A stretch of DNA of 64,000 nucleotides from assembly GCF_001618385.1 (NCBI RefSeq), contig NZ_BDCR01000001.1, forward strand, positions 806,001 through 870,000, in the 5' to 3' direction. The first letter of the stretch is position 1. Each line of letters begins with the position of its first letter. Below, piece by piece: positions 7,476 through 15,763 of the stretch. A program made the position numbers and the translations under genes. This DNA is from Paludibacter jiangxiensis (lineage in GTDB: Bacteria; Bacteroidota; Bacteroidia; Bacteroidales; Paludibacteraceae). The notes under the pieces are model-generated. The model was not told the origin of the DNA. It did not search any database and saw nothing but the letters and a program-made list of their open reading frames with translations.

Positions 7476-7838
7476 ATTGGTTTTTGAAACATTATGCCAT
7501 CTTGCCGTGCACAATTGTACGAATTGTGTGCAATCCGTGTGATTTTTTCATCAAAATGGCAACTCTACTTTTCACAAAACGATGCAATTTGCAATCTGTA
7601 GTTTGCAAACGGAAGCAAAATTAATCCTTTATCCTGATAGTTGTACCCGTTTTGGTTGACCAATTTTATGTTGTAAAACATACTTTTTGCTATTATTGTC
7701 AAAAACAGTAATTTATCAATCTGCCATCCACTCATAATCTGCTCAAAAACATATAAACTGTGTAATTTTTAACACAACAAAGGCCTGAATCATCCCAAAA
7801 TATGACGATTCAGGCCCTAAAATTATTCCTGCTTTATC
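7476..7838 (-). promoter_or_regulatory. Intergenic region upstream of hdrC; possible promoter and palindrome
   Basis: This 363-bp gap should contain the hdr-flx promoter. A minus-strand TAATTTTG (7623 to 7616) fits the Bacteroidota -7 consensus, but no TTTG was found 19-21 bp further up, so the call is weak. CACAATT at 7510-7516 and AATTGTG at 7522-7528 form a 7-bp palindrome close to the hdrC start that could be an operator or a repeat remnant. The right part contains the terminator of the next gene. No ORF worth calling was seen. Confidence 0.3.
7782..7816 (-). terminator. Rho-independent-like terminator of the outer-membrane barrel gene
   Basis: Arms GGCCTGAATC (7782-7791) and GATTCAGGCC (7807-7816) are perfectly complementary. 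On the minus strand the stem is followed by TTTGTTGTG. It lies 22 bp after the stop codon of the gene at 7839-8807. Confidence 0.75.
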
Positions 7839-8807
7839 TTAAAAATGGAGCATCAAGCCTAAAGACACAGCTCTTACATCAGGTCCTTTCCCGCTCTGAA
7901 AAATCTTAACCAAGCCATATTTTGCAAAAACGCTGAAATCGCCATATCCAGCCTGTGCAATCAGATCGATAGAAACAGGATTTGTATTCAATCCTTTATC
8001 TTCTACTTTCTTAATGGTATTCCCTTCAGCATCATTGTACTTCACTTTATACGAGCAAAACGTTTTAATGCCTCCTTCTAAACCGGCAGCAACATACGAT
8101 TTATGATCATGCCCGAAAGTAGGCTGCCATTCAAGCATCAGCGGCAGAGTAAGATGCACGATTTTCAAGCGGCTATATTGATACTTTATTCCGGCAAGAG
8201 CATTATAAACTCCCGTCACTCCATCGACATCCACCAAATGGGTATTGTTGTCGAGACGGAATGTCTTCCAGTTCATCCCCAACCCGGTAGTAATTCCGAA
8301 AGTGTTCCGGTAAATAGGCAAAATATGTTCGAACAGGTTGATAAACCATTCGGTCGATTGATCGGGTTTGATGGCCAAGCCGTTGACATTATTCAGTTTA
8401 GAGTGTGAATCATTGGTGATGTTGGCATAGGCAATCCCGAAACCTGCATAGTGCGGTTGCATACTATAATTTTTACGAGAATACTTTTCTCCATGTTTCT
8501 TGTTCAGGAAAGGCAATTGCAGACCAACTTCTTCCATCACAGTCCATTTTTCATAACTCTTCCCATCACTGAATATGCCTTCGTAAAGTTGTTTGTATGG
8601 TACAGAGTCATTGCCCTGATCACAAACTTTGATTTTTACCTGATCGGCATTATCCTCTATTTTCACCGTCTTATGATTAAAGTGGATAGTGGTATCAACC
8701 GGCAAAACAGCTGCTTTTGCTCCGAAAGCCATTGAGACAATCAAAGCCAGTACGAATACGGTTCTCATTCGTATTACATTCGTTGATAATGAATAAAATC
8801 GTTTCAT
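7839..8807 (-). CDS. Outer-membrane beta-barrel protein of unknown function
   Basis: A 322-residue exported protein. The N-terminus has a hydrophobic signal (VFVLALIVSMAFGAKA) after a somewhat long positive region; a second ATG at codon 14 is also possible. The remainder has alternating polar/hydrophobic strands (HYAGFGIAYANI, NTFGITTGLGMNWKTF, VSLGLMLHF) and ends in a C-terminal aromatic residue, as in outer-membrane barrels. It lies downstream of an ECF sigma factor, an anti-sigma-like protein and a small exported protein, all on one strand with short gaps, so it is probably part of a sigma-controlled envelope operon. No specific function or ligand can be inferred. Confidence 0.65.
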   Translation of the reverse strand: MKRFYSLSTNVIRMRTVFVLALIVSMAFGAKAAVLPVDTTIHFNHKTVKIEDNADQVKIKVCDQGNDSVPYKQLYEGIFSDGKSYEKWTVMEEVGLQLPFLNKKHGEKYSRKNYSMQPHYAGFGIAYANITNDSHSKLNNVNGLAIKPDQSTEWFINLFEHILPIYRNTFGITTGLGMNWKTFRLDNNTHLVDVDGVTGVYNALAGIKYQYSRLKIVHLTLPLMLEWQPTFGHDHKSYVAAGLEGGIKTFCSYKVKYNDAEGNTIKKVEDKGLNTNPVSIDLIAQAGYGDFSVFAKYGLVKIFQSGKGPDVRAVSLGLMLHF

Positions 8808-8826
8808 AGGATAGTTTATTTATGTG

Positions 8827-9279
8827 TTATTTCTTTTTCAATAATAGATTCAGGATATCATCAGCCTCATCGCTACTCTCCAGATAGACCAGCGTAATTT
8901 TATATCCCGACGAGGTTGCATTGTAAAGAATCAGACGATTGAGCCGGCCTTTGCGGGGAAGTTGCAGAATGATTGTGGAGAGGTTTCCGCTTGAGATTAC
9001 CTGTTTCACTTTTTTGGCTCCTTCCTGATCTTTAGCCAGACACTTACGGATAAAATCTCCGGCACCAGGATCATCATTGATGACAATGCTTTTGAACAGC
9101 GACAGGTTATAGTCACCCAGCATTTCGCCCGAAAGCTCTACCATGGTAACCCCCTTCTTTTTCCCGTAAATATCGAACACCTTGCTGATTTGCAAATCTT
9201 TCTGTGCCGCCAGATGCTGTGGCAATGCCAAAGCCATCATCGCAAACAGAAGAAAACAAAGTTTAGTTGAGCGTCTCAT
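8827..9279 (-). CDS. Small exported protein, DUF4252-like
   Basis: A 150-residue protein with a signal peptide ending near LPQHLAAQ. The mature part (VFDIYGKKKGVTMVELSGEML, then a Lys-rich middle and ITLVYLESSDEADDILNLLL) resembles the DUF4252 group of small Bacteroidota envelope proteins, which often sit next to ECF sigma/anti-sigma genes. The family assignment is tentative. The gene lies 15 bp after the anti-sigma-like gene and 19 bp before the barrel gene, suggesting co-transcription. The function is unknown. Confidence 0.55.
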   Translation of the reverse strand: MRRSTKLCFLLFAMMALALPQHLAAQKDLQISKVFDIYGKKKGVTMVELSGEMLGDYNLSLFKSIVINDDPGAGDFIRKCLAKDQEGAKKVKQVISSGNLSTIILQLPRKGRLNRLILYNATSSGYKITLVYLESSDEADDILNLLLKKK

Positions 9280-9294
9280 TTTATTTTGGTTTTA

Positions 9295-9786
9295 TTAGTT
9301 TCCTGAAAATACAGATAGTTGATCTTTTATAACTTGTTCGGTTTTGAACTGCTTTGTTGTTTGTTCCACTTCGTCGGAACCGGAAGCAATATCGCTTATC
9401 GATTGCATGGCCTCAGCTTTCACGGCAGTTACATCGGTCACTTTTACGCCGTCAACGTAAGCATAGCACTGAGGCTGTTCCATCATCAGCGATTTTACCA
9501 GAAAAACTCCTCCGACTAAAGCTGCCGCTACACTTGCCCAACGAATCATCGGGATGATTACAGTTTTTTTCGCCGGTTTGACCTCTTTTTTCTCTCCTGC
9601 AAAATATCCCATCATGGCACGAGCGGCCTCATACCGGTCCGGCAAATTCGGTTGCGAAAGGAACAAATGCAACTGCCGCTCTTCCTCAGCCGAAGTAAAT
9701 CCTTCGTAGTATTTCTCCAGAAGCGCATCGGCCTCTTTCATGCTGATTGTTTTATTTTTGCTGAATAGTTGCATTATCTTGTCCAT
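9295..9786 (-). CDS. Single-pass membrane protein, probable anti-sigma factor
   Basis: A 163-residue protein with a soluble N-terminal part (residues 1-75, including ALLEKYYEGFTSAEEERQLHLFL, similar to the zf-less N-termini of Bacteroidota anti-sigma proteins), one transmembrane helix at about 82-101, and a periplasmic tail of about 60 residues. It overlaps the 3' end of the sigma factor gene by 13 bp, the usual arrangement for translationally coupled sigma/anti-sigma pairs. No FecR domain is visible, and no zinc-binding HxxxCxxC motif is present. The anti-sigma role is inferred from position and topology. Confidence 0.55.
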   Translation of the reverse strand: MDKIMQLFSKNKTISMKEADALLEKYYEGFTSAEEERQLHLFLSQPNLPDRYEAARAMMGYFAGEKKEVKPAKKTVIIPMIRWASVAAALVGGVFLVKSLMMEQPQCYAYVDGVKVTDVTAVKAEAMQSISDIASGSDEVEQTTKQFKTEQVIKDQLSVFSGN

Positions 9787-10271
9787 TTTAAATACTCCTC
9801 TCTCACTTTTTTCCGTGCCCTCGACAGGTTCATCCGCACGGCTTCTATTTGTGTGCCGGTTATTTCGGCTATTTGTTCTACTTCGTATTCTTCAATATCT
9901 TTCATCCGTATAATTGCCTGTTGTAGCGGCGGTAACCTGTCAATTATAAAACGAATGATCTCGTCGCTGTTTTTCCGCTCCAGTTGCAGGTAGGGATTGT
10001 CGGGTCCGGCCTGCCGATATATCTCATCGTCGAGTGAGGTCTCCCTTCCCCTGATCCGGATCTTGTCAACACAGATATTTTTGGTTACCGTGGTGGCAAA
10101 AGCCGGAATGCTGTCATACTTGTCGAGCGAATCGCGAATGTGCCAGAGCTTGAGAAATACCTCTTGTACGGCATCCTCAGCATCTTGCTCTTCCTCAAGC
10201 ATTTTCCATGCTATATGTAAGAGCTTTTCGCGTAGCGGCACGACTTCCGCTTTAAATCGTTCGGGATTCAT
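9774..10271 (-). CDS. RNA polymerase ECF sigma factor
   Basis: An ECF-type sigma-70 factor of 165 residues from the ATG at 10271 (MNPERFKAEV); the frame can extend 8 codons further up. Region 2 (AEDAVQEVFLKLW, then AFATTVTKNICVD) binds core polymerase and the -10 element; region 4 (LPPLQQAIIRMKD, VEQIAEITGTQ, VRMNLSRARKKVREEY) is the helix-turn-helix for -35 recognition. It probably directs its own operon together with the anti-sigma-like, DUF4252-like and barrel genes. The inducing signal is unknown. Confidence 0.88.
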   Translation of the reverse strand: MNPERFKAEVVPLREKLLHIAWKMLEEEQDAEDAVQEVFLKLWHIRDSLDKYDSIPAFATTVTKNICVDKIRIRGRETSLDDEIYRQAGPDNPYLQLERKNSDEIIRFIIDRLPPLQQAIIRMKDIEEYEVEQIAEITGTQIEAVRMNLSRARKKVREEYLKWTR

Positions 10272-10349
10272 TTTACAATATGACGAAGCTATCACTCATT
10301 TATAACATCGTAACAATAATTTTTTTTCAAAAACAGTTCATTTGGAACG

Positions 10350-10357
10350 CAAAAATA
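10350..10357 (-). promoter_or_regulatory. Possible -7 element of the ECF sigma operon
   Basis: Minus-strand TATTTTTG fits TAnnTTTG and lies about 80 nt before the sigma factor start. No clear TTTG -33 element is found at the right distance. Confidence 0.35.
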
Positions 10358-10541
10358 CTAATTTTCAGCAGGATGAGGGAAAAAATAGATAAAGGTTTGC
10401 CAAAAGAAAATAGGAACGGGGGTCGTGCATATTAAAAAAACACGGATATGAAGACAAACAATTTGAAGCATATCAACTAAATTTGCTGCCGCTGACAGAT
10501 TTTAGAATTTCCATTATAAATCAACATACAACAATATAACT

Positions 10542-11363
10542 ATGAGCCTACTGACTATCGACAACGCGGCATGTAAAGGATGTGGCATTTGTATTCAGGC
10601 TTGTCCTGTTTCCATTATCTCCATGAGTGACGACAAAACGCCTTTTGTTTCTGCCGAAAAAGAAAAACGTTGTGTGCTTTGCGGCCATTGCGAATCGATC
10701 TGTCCCGACTCGGCTCTGAAGCACAATCATCTTCCGGAGATGGCACCTATACGACGCGAAAAGCTCAAAGAGGTAACTCCCGATAATATCGCTGAATATT
10801 TCCGCAGTCGCCGTTCAATTCGTGCATTTTTGCCGAAAAAAGTAGAAAAAGAGACCTTGGAAGAAGTTATCGATATTGTACGTTATGCTCCCACAGGCGT
10901 CAACCGCCAGATGAATCGCTGGGTGGTAGTGAGCGATTCGCAAACCATCCGCCAACTGGGAGAAGGAGTTATAGCGTGGATGAAAGCGATGATTCCGGTC
11001 AATCCCGAACTGGCTAAACGGCTTAACTTTGCCGGGCTGGTTGCTGCATTCGAACGGGGGAATGATGTAATTTGCCGCAATGCTCCACATTTGGTAATAG
11101 GCTATACCGAAACAGCTTATTCCACCGGCGCAAAAGACAATACCATCGCGGCTTCTCATCTCGAACTGCTGCTTCCCGCTTTCGGACTCGGCGGATGCTG
11201 GGCCGGTTACCTGATGGTCGCTCTCCAGTTTTCACCCGACTTAAAAAAAGTGATCGGACTCAACGACTCGTACACCGTCCACTCGGCTTTGATGGTAGGA
11301 TACCCGAAATATCGCTATTTCAAAACTCCTCAACGCAAAGAGGCTCAGGTAAACTGGATGTAG
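10542..11363 (+). CDS. Ferredoxin-fused nitroreductase family protein
   Basis: A 273-residue fusion. Residues 1-70 carry two [4Fe-4S] ferredoxin motifs, CKGCGICIQACPVSII and CVLCGHCESICPDSAL. Residues 80-273 form a nitroreductase domain: the FMN-binding start RSRRSIRAFL, YAPTGVNRQMNRWVVV, and the later AFGLGGCWAGYLM. Such fusions are common in anaerobes and take electrons from ferredoxin to reduce nitro, quinone or unknown substrates. It is a monocistronic-looking gene with a following CDP-alcohol phosphatidyltransferase 6 bp downstream, so the two are probably co-transcribed, though no shared pathway is obvious. Confidence 0.88.
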   Translation: MSLLTIDNAACKGCGICIQACPVSIISMSDDKTPFVSAEKEKRCVLCGHCESICPDSALKHNHLPEMAPIRREKLKEVTPDNIAEYFRSRRSIRAFLPKKVEKETLEEVIDIVRYAPTGVNRQMNRWVVVSDSQTIRQLGEGVIAWMKAMIPVNPELAKRLNFAGLVAAFERGNDVICRNAPHLVIGYTETAYSTGAKDNTIAASHLELLLPAFGLGGCWAGYLMVALQFSPDLKKVIGLNDSYTVHSALMVGYPKYRYFKTPQRKEAQVNWM

Positions 11364-11369
11364 ATTGTA

Positions 11370-11909
11370 ATGCTACCGAAACAGATTCCGAATATATTGT
11401 CGATTTGCCGCATTGGGTTATCGGGGATGCTTCTGCTTCTCTCCGCGAACTCATTTCTCTTTCTGATAATTTATCTCCTGGCCGGAATCACCGACGTGGC
11501 AGACGGGTACATTGCCCGCAAGTACAGATGGACCAGCCGCACCGGCGCCCTACTCGATTCATTGGCCGATGCTGTATTTTCCCTTGCTATTTTATTGATT
11601 ATCTCGTTAAATTTCAGAACGGTAATTACAGGCAATCTGCTTTGGCTGGTTCTGATTTTGACCCTCAAATTGTGTTCATTCACTACCGGCTTAATTCGCT
11701 TCCGAAAAGCGGTTGCCATTCATACCATTGCCAATAAAGCAACCGGACTATTGCTGTTCTTTTTCATTCCTCTCGTTTTCTTCTCCATTTCCGGTTTTTT
11801 CATCAAAGCCATTTTCATCATTTGCCTCCTGCCTGCAATAGAAGAGTTTTTCATTATTTTGTGTTGCGAGGAACTGAACATGAACAGGAAGAGCATATTT
11901 AGTAAATAA
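11370..11909 (+). CDS. CDP-alcohol phosphatidyltransferase family protein
   Basis: Integral membrane phospholipid-synthesis enzyme, 179 residues with about five hydrophobic segments. The catalytic motif DG-x2-AR-x8-G-x3-D-x3-D is complete: DVADGYIARKYRW followed by TGALLDSLAD. It transfers a phosphatidyl group from CDP-diacylglycerol to an alcohol acceptor; glycerol-3-phosphate (PgsA-like), serine or inositol cannot be told apart from the sequence. The gene starts 6 bp after the nitroreductase gene. Confidence 0.85.
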   Translation: MLPKQIPNILSICRIGLSGMLLLLSANSFLFLIIYLLAGITDVADGYIARKYRWTSRTGALLDSLADAVFSLAILLIISLNFRTVITGNLLWLVLILTLKLCSFTTGLIRFRKAVAIHTIANKATGLLLFFFIPLVFFSISGFFIKAIFIICLLPAIEEFFIILCCEELNMNRKSIFSK

Positions 11910-11934
11910 AAAAATCTCTATACAAAACCAACAT

Positions 11935-11968
11935 TTTGAGCATATGTTCAAAATAAAGTATATATTTG
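11935..11968 (+). promoter_or_regulatory. Promoter with operator-like palindrome upstream of methyltransferase/DUF134 genes
   Basis: TTTG (11935-11938) and TATATTTG (11961-11968) fit the Bacteroidota -33/-7 consensus with a 22-bp spacer, slightly long. The near-palindrome GAGCATATGTTC (11939-11950) lies in the spacer, where a bound regulator would block transcription. Confidence 0.55.
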
Positions 11969-11987
11969 CATTCAAAATTATTCAATT

Positions 11988-12602
11988 ATGACCAACTTTG
12001 ATTTGGCTGCTGCCGGATGGGATGGCAATTCTATCCATTGGGAACGCTCGCAGGCTATTGCCAACGATATAAAAACAATATTGCCCATTGATAAAAACTG
12101 GCGGGTTTTGGAATACGGAGCAGGCACCGGCATCCTGAGTTTTATGCTAAAGGATGATGTGAAAGAGATCGTTATGATGGACAGCTCGGAAGAGATGGTG
12201 AGAGTGATGCAACAAAAAGTTACCGATAGCGGTACGACCAATCTTCACCCTACGGTTTTCAACATGGAGAAAGATGATTTCTACGGAGAAAAGGTCGATC
12301 TTGTTGCAACACAGATGGTACTTCATCACGTTGCTAAAATAGAACCTTTGCTGGAAAAATTTTACGCGTTGCTGAATACCGGTGGATATATCGCCATCGC
12401 CGATTTGTATACGGAAGACGGATCCTTTCATGGCAAAGGATTTGACGGACATAACGGATTCGATCCGCAGGAAATGGAGAAAATGCTTGTTGCGGCCGGC
12501 TTCAAAAATCCACAATATAAAACCTGTTTCGTGATGAACAAACCGGTTGAAAACGGAGAGATAAAAGCATTCCCTGTATTCTTCTTAACAGCACAAAAAT
12601 AA
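11988..12602 (+). CDS. Class I SAM-dependent methyltransferase
   Basis: A 204-residue Rossmann-fold methyltransferase. Motif I is LEYGAGTGILSF at about 41-52, followed by the acidic MMDSSEEM loop and the later VATQMVLHHV segment and a proline-free LLNTGGYIAIADL. The substrate is unknown. Its stop codon overlaps the start of the DUF134 gene, so the two are translationally coupled. Together with the NifX-like gene downstream it forms a small set seen in anaerobes that handle metals or metal clusters; a link to metal or metalloid methylation is possible but unproven. The upstream promoter has an operator-like palindrome. Confidence 0.85.
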   Translation: MTNFDLAAAGWDGNSIHWERSQAIANDIKTILPIDKNWRVLEYGAGTGILSFMLKDDVKEIVMMDSSEEMVRVMQQKVTDSGTTNLHPTVFNMEKDDFYGEKVDLVATQMVLHHVAKIEPLLEKFYALLNTGGYIAIADLYTEDGSFHGKGFDGHNGFDPQEMEKMLVAAGFKNPQYKTCFVMNKPVENGEIKAFPVFFLTAQK

Positions 12603-13015
12603 TGCCTCGTCCTAAATGTCAACGCAGGATCGGCTGTCCGCCGACCATGGAGGGATTCAAACCATTTGGAATTCACAGAAATGGGAAAGAGACGGTAACC
12701 CTTCTTTTTGAAGAGTACGAAGCACTTCGCCTCACTGATTACGAAGGTTTGACTCAGGAACAGGCAGCCGAAAAGATGCAGGTTTCCCGTCCGACTTTTA
12801 CCCGGATATACGAACAGGCGCGCAAAACTATCGCGAAAGCGTTTGTCGAAGGTTCAGCCATAATAATTCAAGGTGGAGATGTTCAGTTTGATAAGAAATG
12901 GTATCGATGCAGAACCTGTCACCGCCTTGTGGAAGGAATAGAAAATCATATTCGTTGTCACGGATGTACAAAATATAGCGACGACGAGCTGAAGGAGATA
13001 ACGAGTTATATATGA
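12602..13015 (+). CDS. DUF134 family protein (HTH domain plus Cys-rich tail)
   Basis: A 137-residue protein of the DUF134 family. The N-terminus has RPKCQRRIGCPPTMEGFKP; the middle is a sigma-region-4-like helix-turn-helix (LTQEQAAEKMQVSRPTFTRIYEQARK); the C-terminal CRTCHRLVEGIENHIRCHGC contains cysteines and histidines able to bind a metal. DUF134 genes are usually next to NifX/NifB-like dinitrogenase iron-molybdenum cofactor family genes, as here (13156). A DNA-binding regulator of this operon is the simplest reading, which fits the palindrome at 11939-11950. Confidence 0.88.
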   Translation: MPRPKCQRRIGCPPTMEGFKPFGIHRNGKETVTLLFEEYEALRLTDYEGLTQEQAAEKMQVSRPTFTRIYEQARKTIAKAFVEGSAIIIQGGDVQFDKKWYRCRTCHRLVEGIENHIRCHGCTKYSDDELKEITSYI

Positions 13016-13155
13016 TTCGTTTGTATTGTTAATTCAAAAACAAAAAATTCTCATAGTATGAAATGAACATGTTGCTTTACAATACCAACAGAAATGAAAA
13101 TAATTTTCAGTAACATGGAATTCCATTTGTCCTTTAAAATCAAAATTATTTACAA

Positions 13156-13536
13156 ATGAAAAAGATAGCAGTTCCTACAAAAGAAAATCTGGTTGATGAC
13201 CATTTTGGCCATTGCGATGCCTATACCGTTTTTTCTATCAATCAGCAAAACCAGATTGAAGGTGCCGTTATTGTACCTTCGCCTGCAGGATGCGGATGCA
13301 AAAGCAACATCGCATCGACCCTGCAGCAATTGGGAGTAACAACTATGCTGGCCGGAAATATGGGCGATGGCGCTTTGAACAAGCTCAAAAGCCATGGCAT
13401 CGATGTTTTGCGTGGATGTTCAGGCAATGTGCGCGTTGTAGTGGAAAATTTTATCAGTGGTAAAACCGTTGACTCGGGCATTGGATGCAGTCATAATCAC
13501 GAAGGAGGCGAACACTCCTGCAACCACGGTAGCTGA
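13156..13536 (+). CDS. NifX/NifB-like dinitrogenase iron-molybdenum cofactor family protein
   Basis: A 126-residue protein of the NifX/NafY/VnfX superfamily (DiNase Fe-Mo cofactor binding). Visible features are VDDHFGHCDAYTVF at the N-terminus, GCGCKSNIASTLQQLGV, and the glycine-rich NMGDGALNKLKSHGIDVLRGC. The C-terminal tail is His/Cys-rich (CSHNHEGGEHSCNHGS), suggesting metal binding. No nifHDK genes are in the window, so nitrogen fixation is not implied. A clear terminator follows, ending the methyltransferase-DUF134-NifX unit. Confidence 0.88.
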   Translation: MKKIAVPTKENLVDDHFGHCDAYTVFSINQQNQIEGAVIVPSPAGCGCKSNIASTLQQLGVTTMLAGNMGDGALNKLKSHGIDVLRGCSGNVRVVVENFISGKTVDSGIGCSHNHEGGEHSCNHGS

Positions 13537-13565
13537 TCATTCATCCTCTCCTTTTATTTCAAACA

Positions 13566-13593
13566 AAAGGTCTCTGTTCAGGAGACCTTTTTT
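13566..13593 (+). terminator. Rho-independent terminator after NifX-like gene
   Basis: AAAGGTCTC-tgttca-GGAGACCTTT followed by a run of Ts; the stem is nearly perfect. Confidence 0.85.
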
Positions 13594-13769
13594 GATTTGA
13601 AGCCGGCTTTATCATAAAGTCACCTTGACATTTTCTTTGATATGAGAGTTTGTTTCATTTTTGCATTTTGCTCAATATCGGACTTATAAACAGAAAAATA
13701 GTTATTAATCATTTAAAATACATACATTTGTGATTCACTAAATAAATCAACCTTTAATCTATCCTTATC

Positions 13770-14462
13770 ATGAAAAATCCATCGTTACTAAAAACAGTCA
13801 GTATTACGACTCTTCTGCTGACGCTCATTACCGGTTACGCATTTTGTCAGGAAATCACGGTTACTGGTTTAATTAAAGATATCTTCAATCACCCGATTGA
13901 AGGTGTAAGCGTAAAAATAAAGGGAAGTAAGGCTGAAGCAGTGTCCGACACAGCCGGTATTTATCAAATCTCGGCACCGGCAAAAGGGAAGCTAATTTTT
14001 TCCCGCAAAGGATTTGTGACGCAAAAAGTGGCTGTTAATAATCAAAATACCATCACTATTTTTTTGGTCTATGACCTAAATGATCCCGATAGAGAAATCA
14101 ATATTGGTTACGGTACGGTTCAAAGATCAAAGATGACTCAATCTGTAAGCTCGGTTGATGAAAAGATGATCACGCGAAATAATACAGGAAATATCGAGAT
14201 TCTTTTCAAAAACGTTCCCGGGGTTGAGGTCGTTCACTCTGGAAGCGAAATGAAACTGCGTGTCCGTGGTATCTCTACAATTAACAGCTCTTCCGATCCG
14301 CTAATCATTCTGGATGATATCCCCTATTCCGGTCTTCTCAGTACCTTAAATCCTAATGATATAAAATCGATCGACGTACTGAAAGATGCATCCGCTACAG
14401 CCATTTACGGTGTACGAGGAGCTAATGGCGTGATTTTGATTACGACCAAGAAAAGCCGGTAA
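13770..14462 (+). CDS. Stand-alone SusC/RagA-like plug domain protein (no barrel)
   Basis: A 230-residue exported protein (signal TTLLLTLITGYAFCQ). Residues 25-105 form a carboxypeptidase-D-regulatory-like beta-sandwich (ITVTGLIKDIFNHPIEGVSV); residues 110-230 form a TonB-receptor plug (GYGTVQRSKMTQSVSSVDEK, VRGISTINSSSDPLIILDDI, IYGVRGANGVILITTKKS). A normal SusC continues into a barrel of about 800 residues, but here a stop follows right after the plug, and the next 220 bp hold no barrel remnant. It is thus either a truncated relic or one of the short plug-only proteins known in Bacteroidota. The plug sequence is well kept, which argues for function. No SusD partner is nearby. Confidence 0.85.
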   Translation: MKNPSLLKTVSITTLLLTLITGYAFCQEITVTGLIKDIFNHPIEGVSVKIKGSKAEAVSDTAGIYQISAPAKGKLIFSRKGFVTQKVAVNNQNTITIFLVYDLNDPDREINIGYGTVQRSKMTQSVSSVDEKMITRNNTGNIEILFKNVPGVEVVHSGSEMKLRVRGISTINSSSDPLIILDDIPYSGLLSTLNPNDIKSIDVLKDASATAIYGVRGANGVILITTKKSR

Positions 14463-14684
14463 CCGTTTAAAATAGCCCTTATTTGTTTTAACATATTTAC
14501 CAAATAAACAATAATAAACCCTGAGAAATTGGAAATATTGAGGAGGAAATTGCTGGGAATCCGAATAAAATTGCTTAATTTGTAAATCTAAATCGTTTGG
14601 CTATTCTCTTTTGCCCGAAAAAAAGAGGTAATCCGACAGTCTCTGTTACTTGTAACCAGATTCTGCCAGTCACCCACCAAGACA

Positions 14685-15089
14685 ATGAAACTAACCATAC
14701 GACTACTGCTTCTTTTCTTTCTATTCAGCGTAGGATTCTCATATGCTCAGGAGCACGGAAATGCAACCTATTACAACAAAAAAATGCATGGACGCAGAAC
14801 TTCTGATGGCAGCAGATATCACAAAGACAGTCTGACATGCGCTCATCGCACTTATCCGCTGGGAACGTTATTAAAAGTGCGAAATCCGAAAAACAATAAA
14901 GAAGTAATAGTAAAAGTGACCGATCGTGGTCCTCATCGCCGTAATTTAATCATCGACCTCTCTTATGCTGCTGCAAAAGAGATTGATATCGTGCGTTTTG
15001 GCATTGCCCCCGTCGAAATATCAAGAGTCGAGGCTGCTGATGCTGCTTCGGCACCTAACGATTCTATTGCGTTACACGAACGTAAATAG
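14685..15089 (+). CDS. rlpA: RlpA-like septal ring lytic transglycosylase family protein
   Basis: A 134-residue exported protein with a signal peptide ending near GFSYAQ. The DPBB (double-psi beta-barrel) domain is typical of RlpA: GNATYYNKKMHGRRTSDGSRY, LTCAHRTYPLGTLLKVRNP and VKVTDRGPHRRNLIIDLS with the conserved Asp. RlpA of other bacteria cleaves naked glycan strands at the division site; a SPOR domain is absent here, as in many Bacteroidota. The downstream neighbour wbqC-like gene is convergent and ends 10 bp away. The Glu/Asp catalytic pair cannot be verified from sequence alone. Confidence 0.85.
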   Translation: MKLTIRLLLLFFLFSVGFSYAQEHGNATYYNKKMHGRRTSDGSRYHKDSLTCAHRTYPLGTLLKVRNPKNNKEVIVKVTDRGPHRRNLIIDLSYAAAKEIDIVRFGIAPVEISRVEAADAASAPNDSIALHERK

Positions 15090-15099
15090 GCATCACCAA

Positions 15100-15747
15100 T
15101 TACTGCATAATCATCTTTTTCAGGATTTCTTTCGACTCAGGTCCCATATTGAACAGTAAATCAACAATGCTCATGTTGGGAATAAATCCGAGTTTCTGAT
15201 CAAACACCTGATAATAAGGAACAACTCTATATGCCGGATCTTCTGATTCCGGCATTTTTTTTGGATGTATCCTTTCTCGAAGATCCAACTCACCTTCTCC
15301 GAACTCCGTTTTATAATCGTCAGTAAATTCAATAGCAAATTCAGCATCAATCAGTTCCAAAATTTTTGACTGGATACTGATATTGAAATCAAACAGACAA
15401 TCCCATTTTTTCTCGTAAAACGGGAGAAGATCGTCTGTATAATATTCGAAAAACGGGGATGAATTGTAAGCTGCCACCAGCGAGCGCCAATGGAGAGTTT
15501 GCCAGTCGGTATGAGAAGAAAGGCGTATGTCGCGTGAAAGACATTTGACGCTCTCTCCTTTATCAACAGGAATGGAAAGTGGAATGACCCCGTTTCCCGT
15601 TACAATCTGGCAACGGTTGCGGTAAGTCTGTTTAAGGTAGTTATCATGCTGCTCGATATATACATGCCCTGCCGACAGCATTCGGGCGTAATAATGCAAA
15701 GGAGCCAGATAAGCAACTGACATCCAGACGTTCATTCCACTTTCCAT
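15100..15747 (-). CDS. WbqC family protein
   Basis: A 215-residue cytoplasmic protein of the WbqC family. Characteristic residues include LAPLHYYARMLSAGHVYIEQHDN with the His and Glu motif, and TDWQTLHWRSLVAAYNSSPFFEYY. Some members are annotated in glycan biosynthesis loci; others sit near signal peptidase genes in Bacteroidota, but none is here. The ATG at 15747 is used; the extra codon upstream would be TTG. It lies 16 bp after pepD. Confidence 0.85.
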   Translation of the reverse strand: MESGMNVWMSVAYLAPLHYYARMLSAGHVYIEQHDNYLKQTYRNRCQIVTGNGVIPLSIPVDKGESVKCLSRDIRLSSHTDWQTLHWRSLVAAYNSSPFFEYYTDDLLPFYEKKWDCLFDFNISIQSKILELIDAEFAIEFTDDYKTEFGEGELDLRERIHPKKMPESEDPAYRVVPYYQVFDQKLGFIPNMSIVDLLFNMGPESKEILKKMIMQ

Positions 15748-15763
15748 CAATTATTTTTCAAGA

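Noticed and set aside
13156-13536. Evidence for nitrogen fixation
   Set aside because: A lone NifX-like protein with DUF134 is common in non-diazotrophs; no nifH, nifD or nifK is visible.
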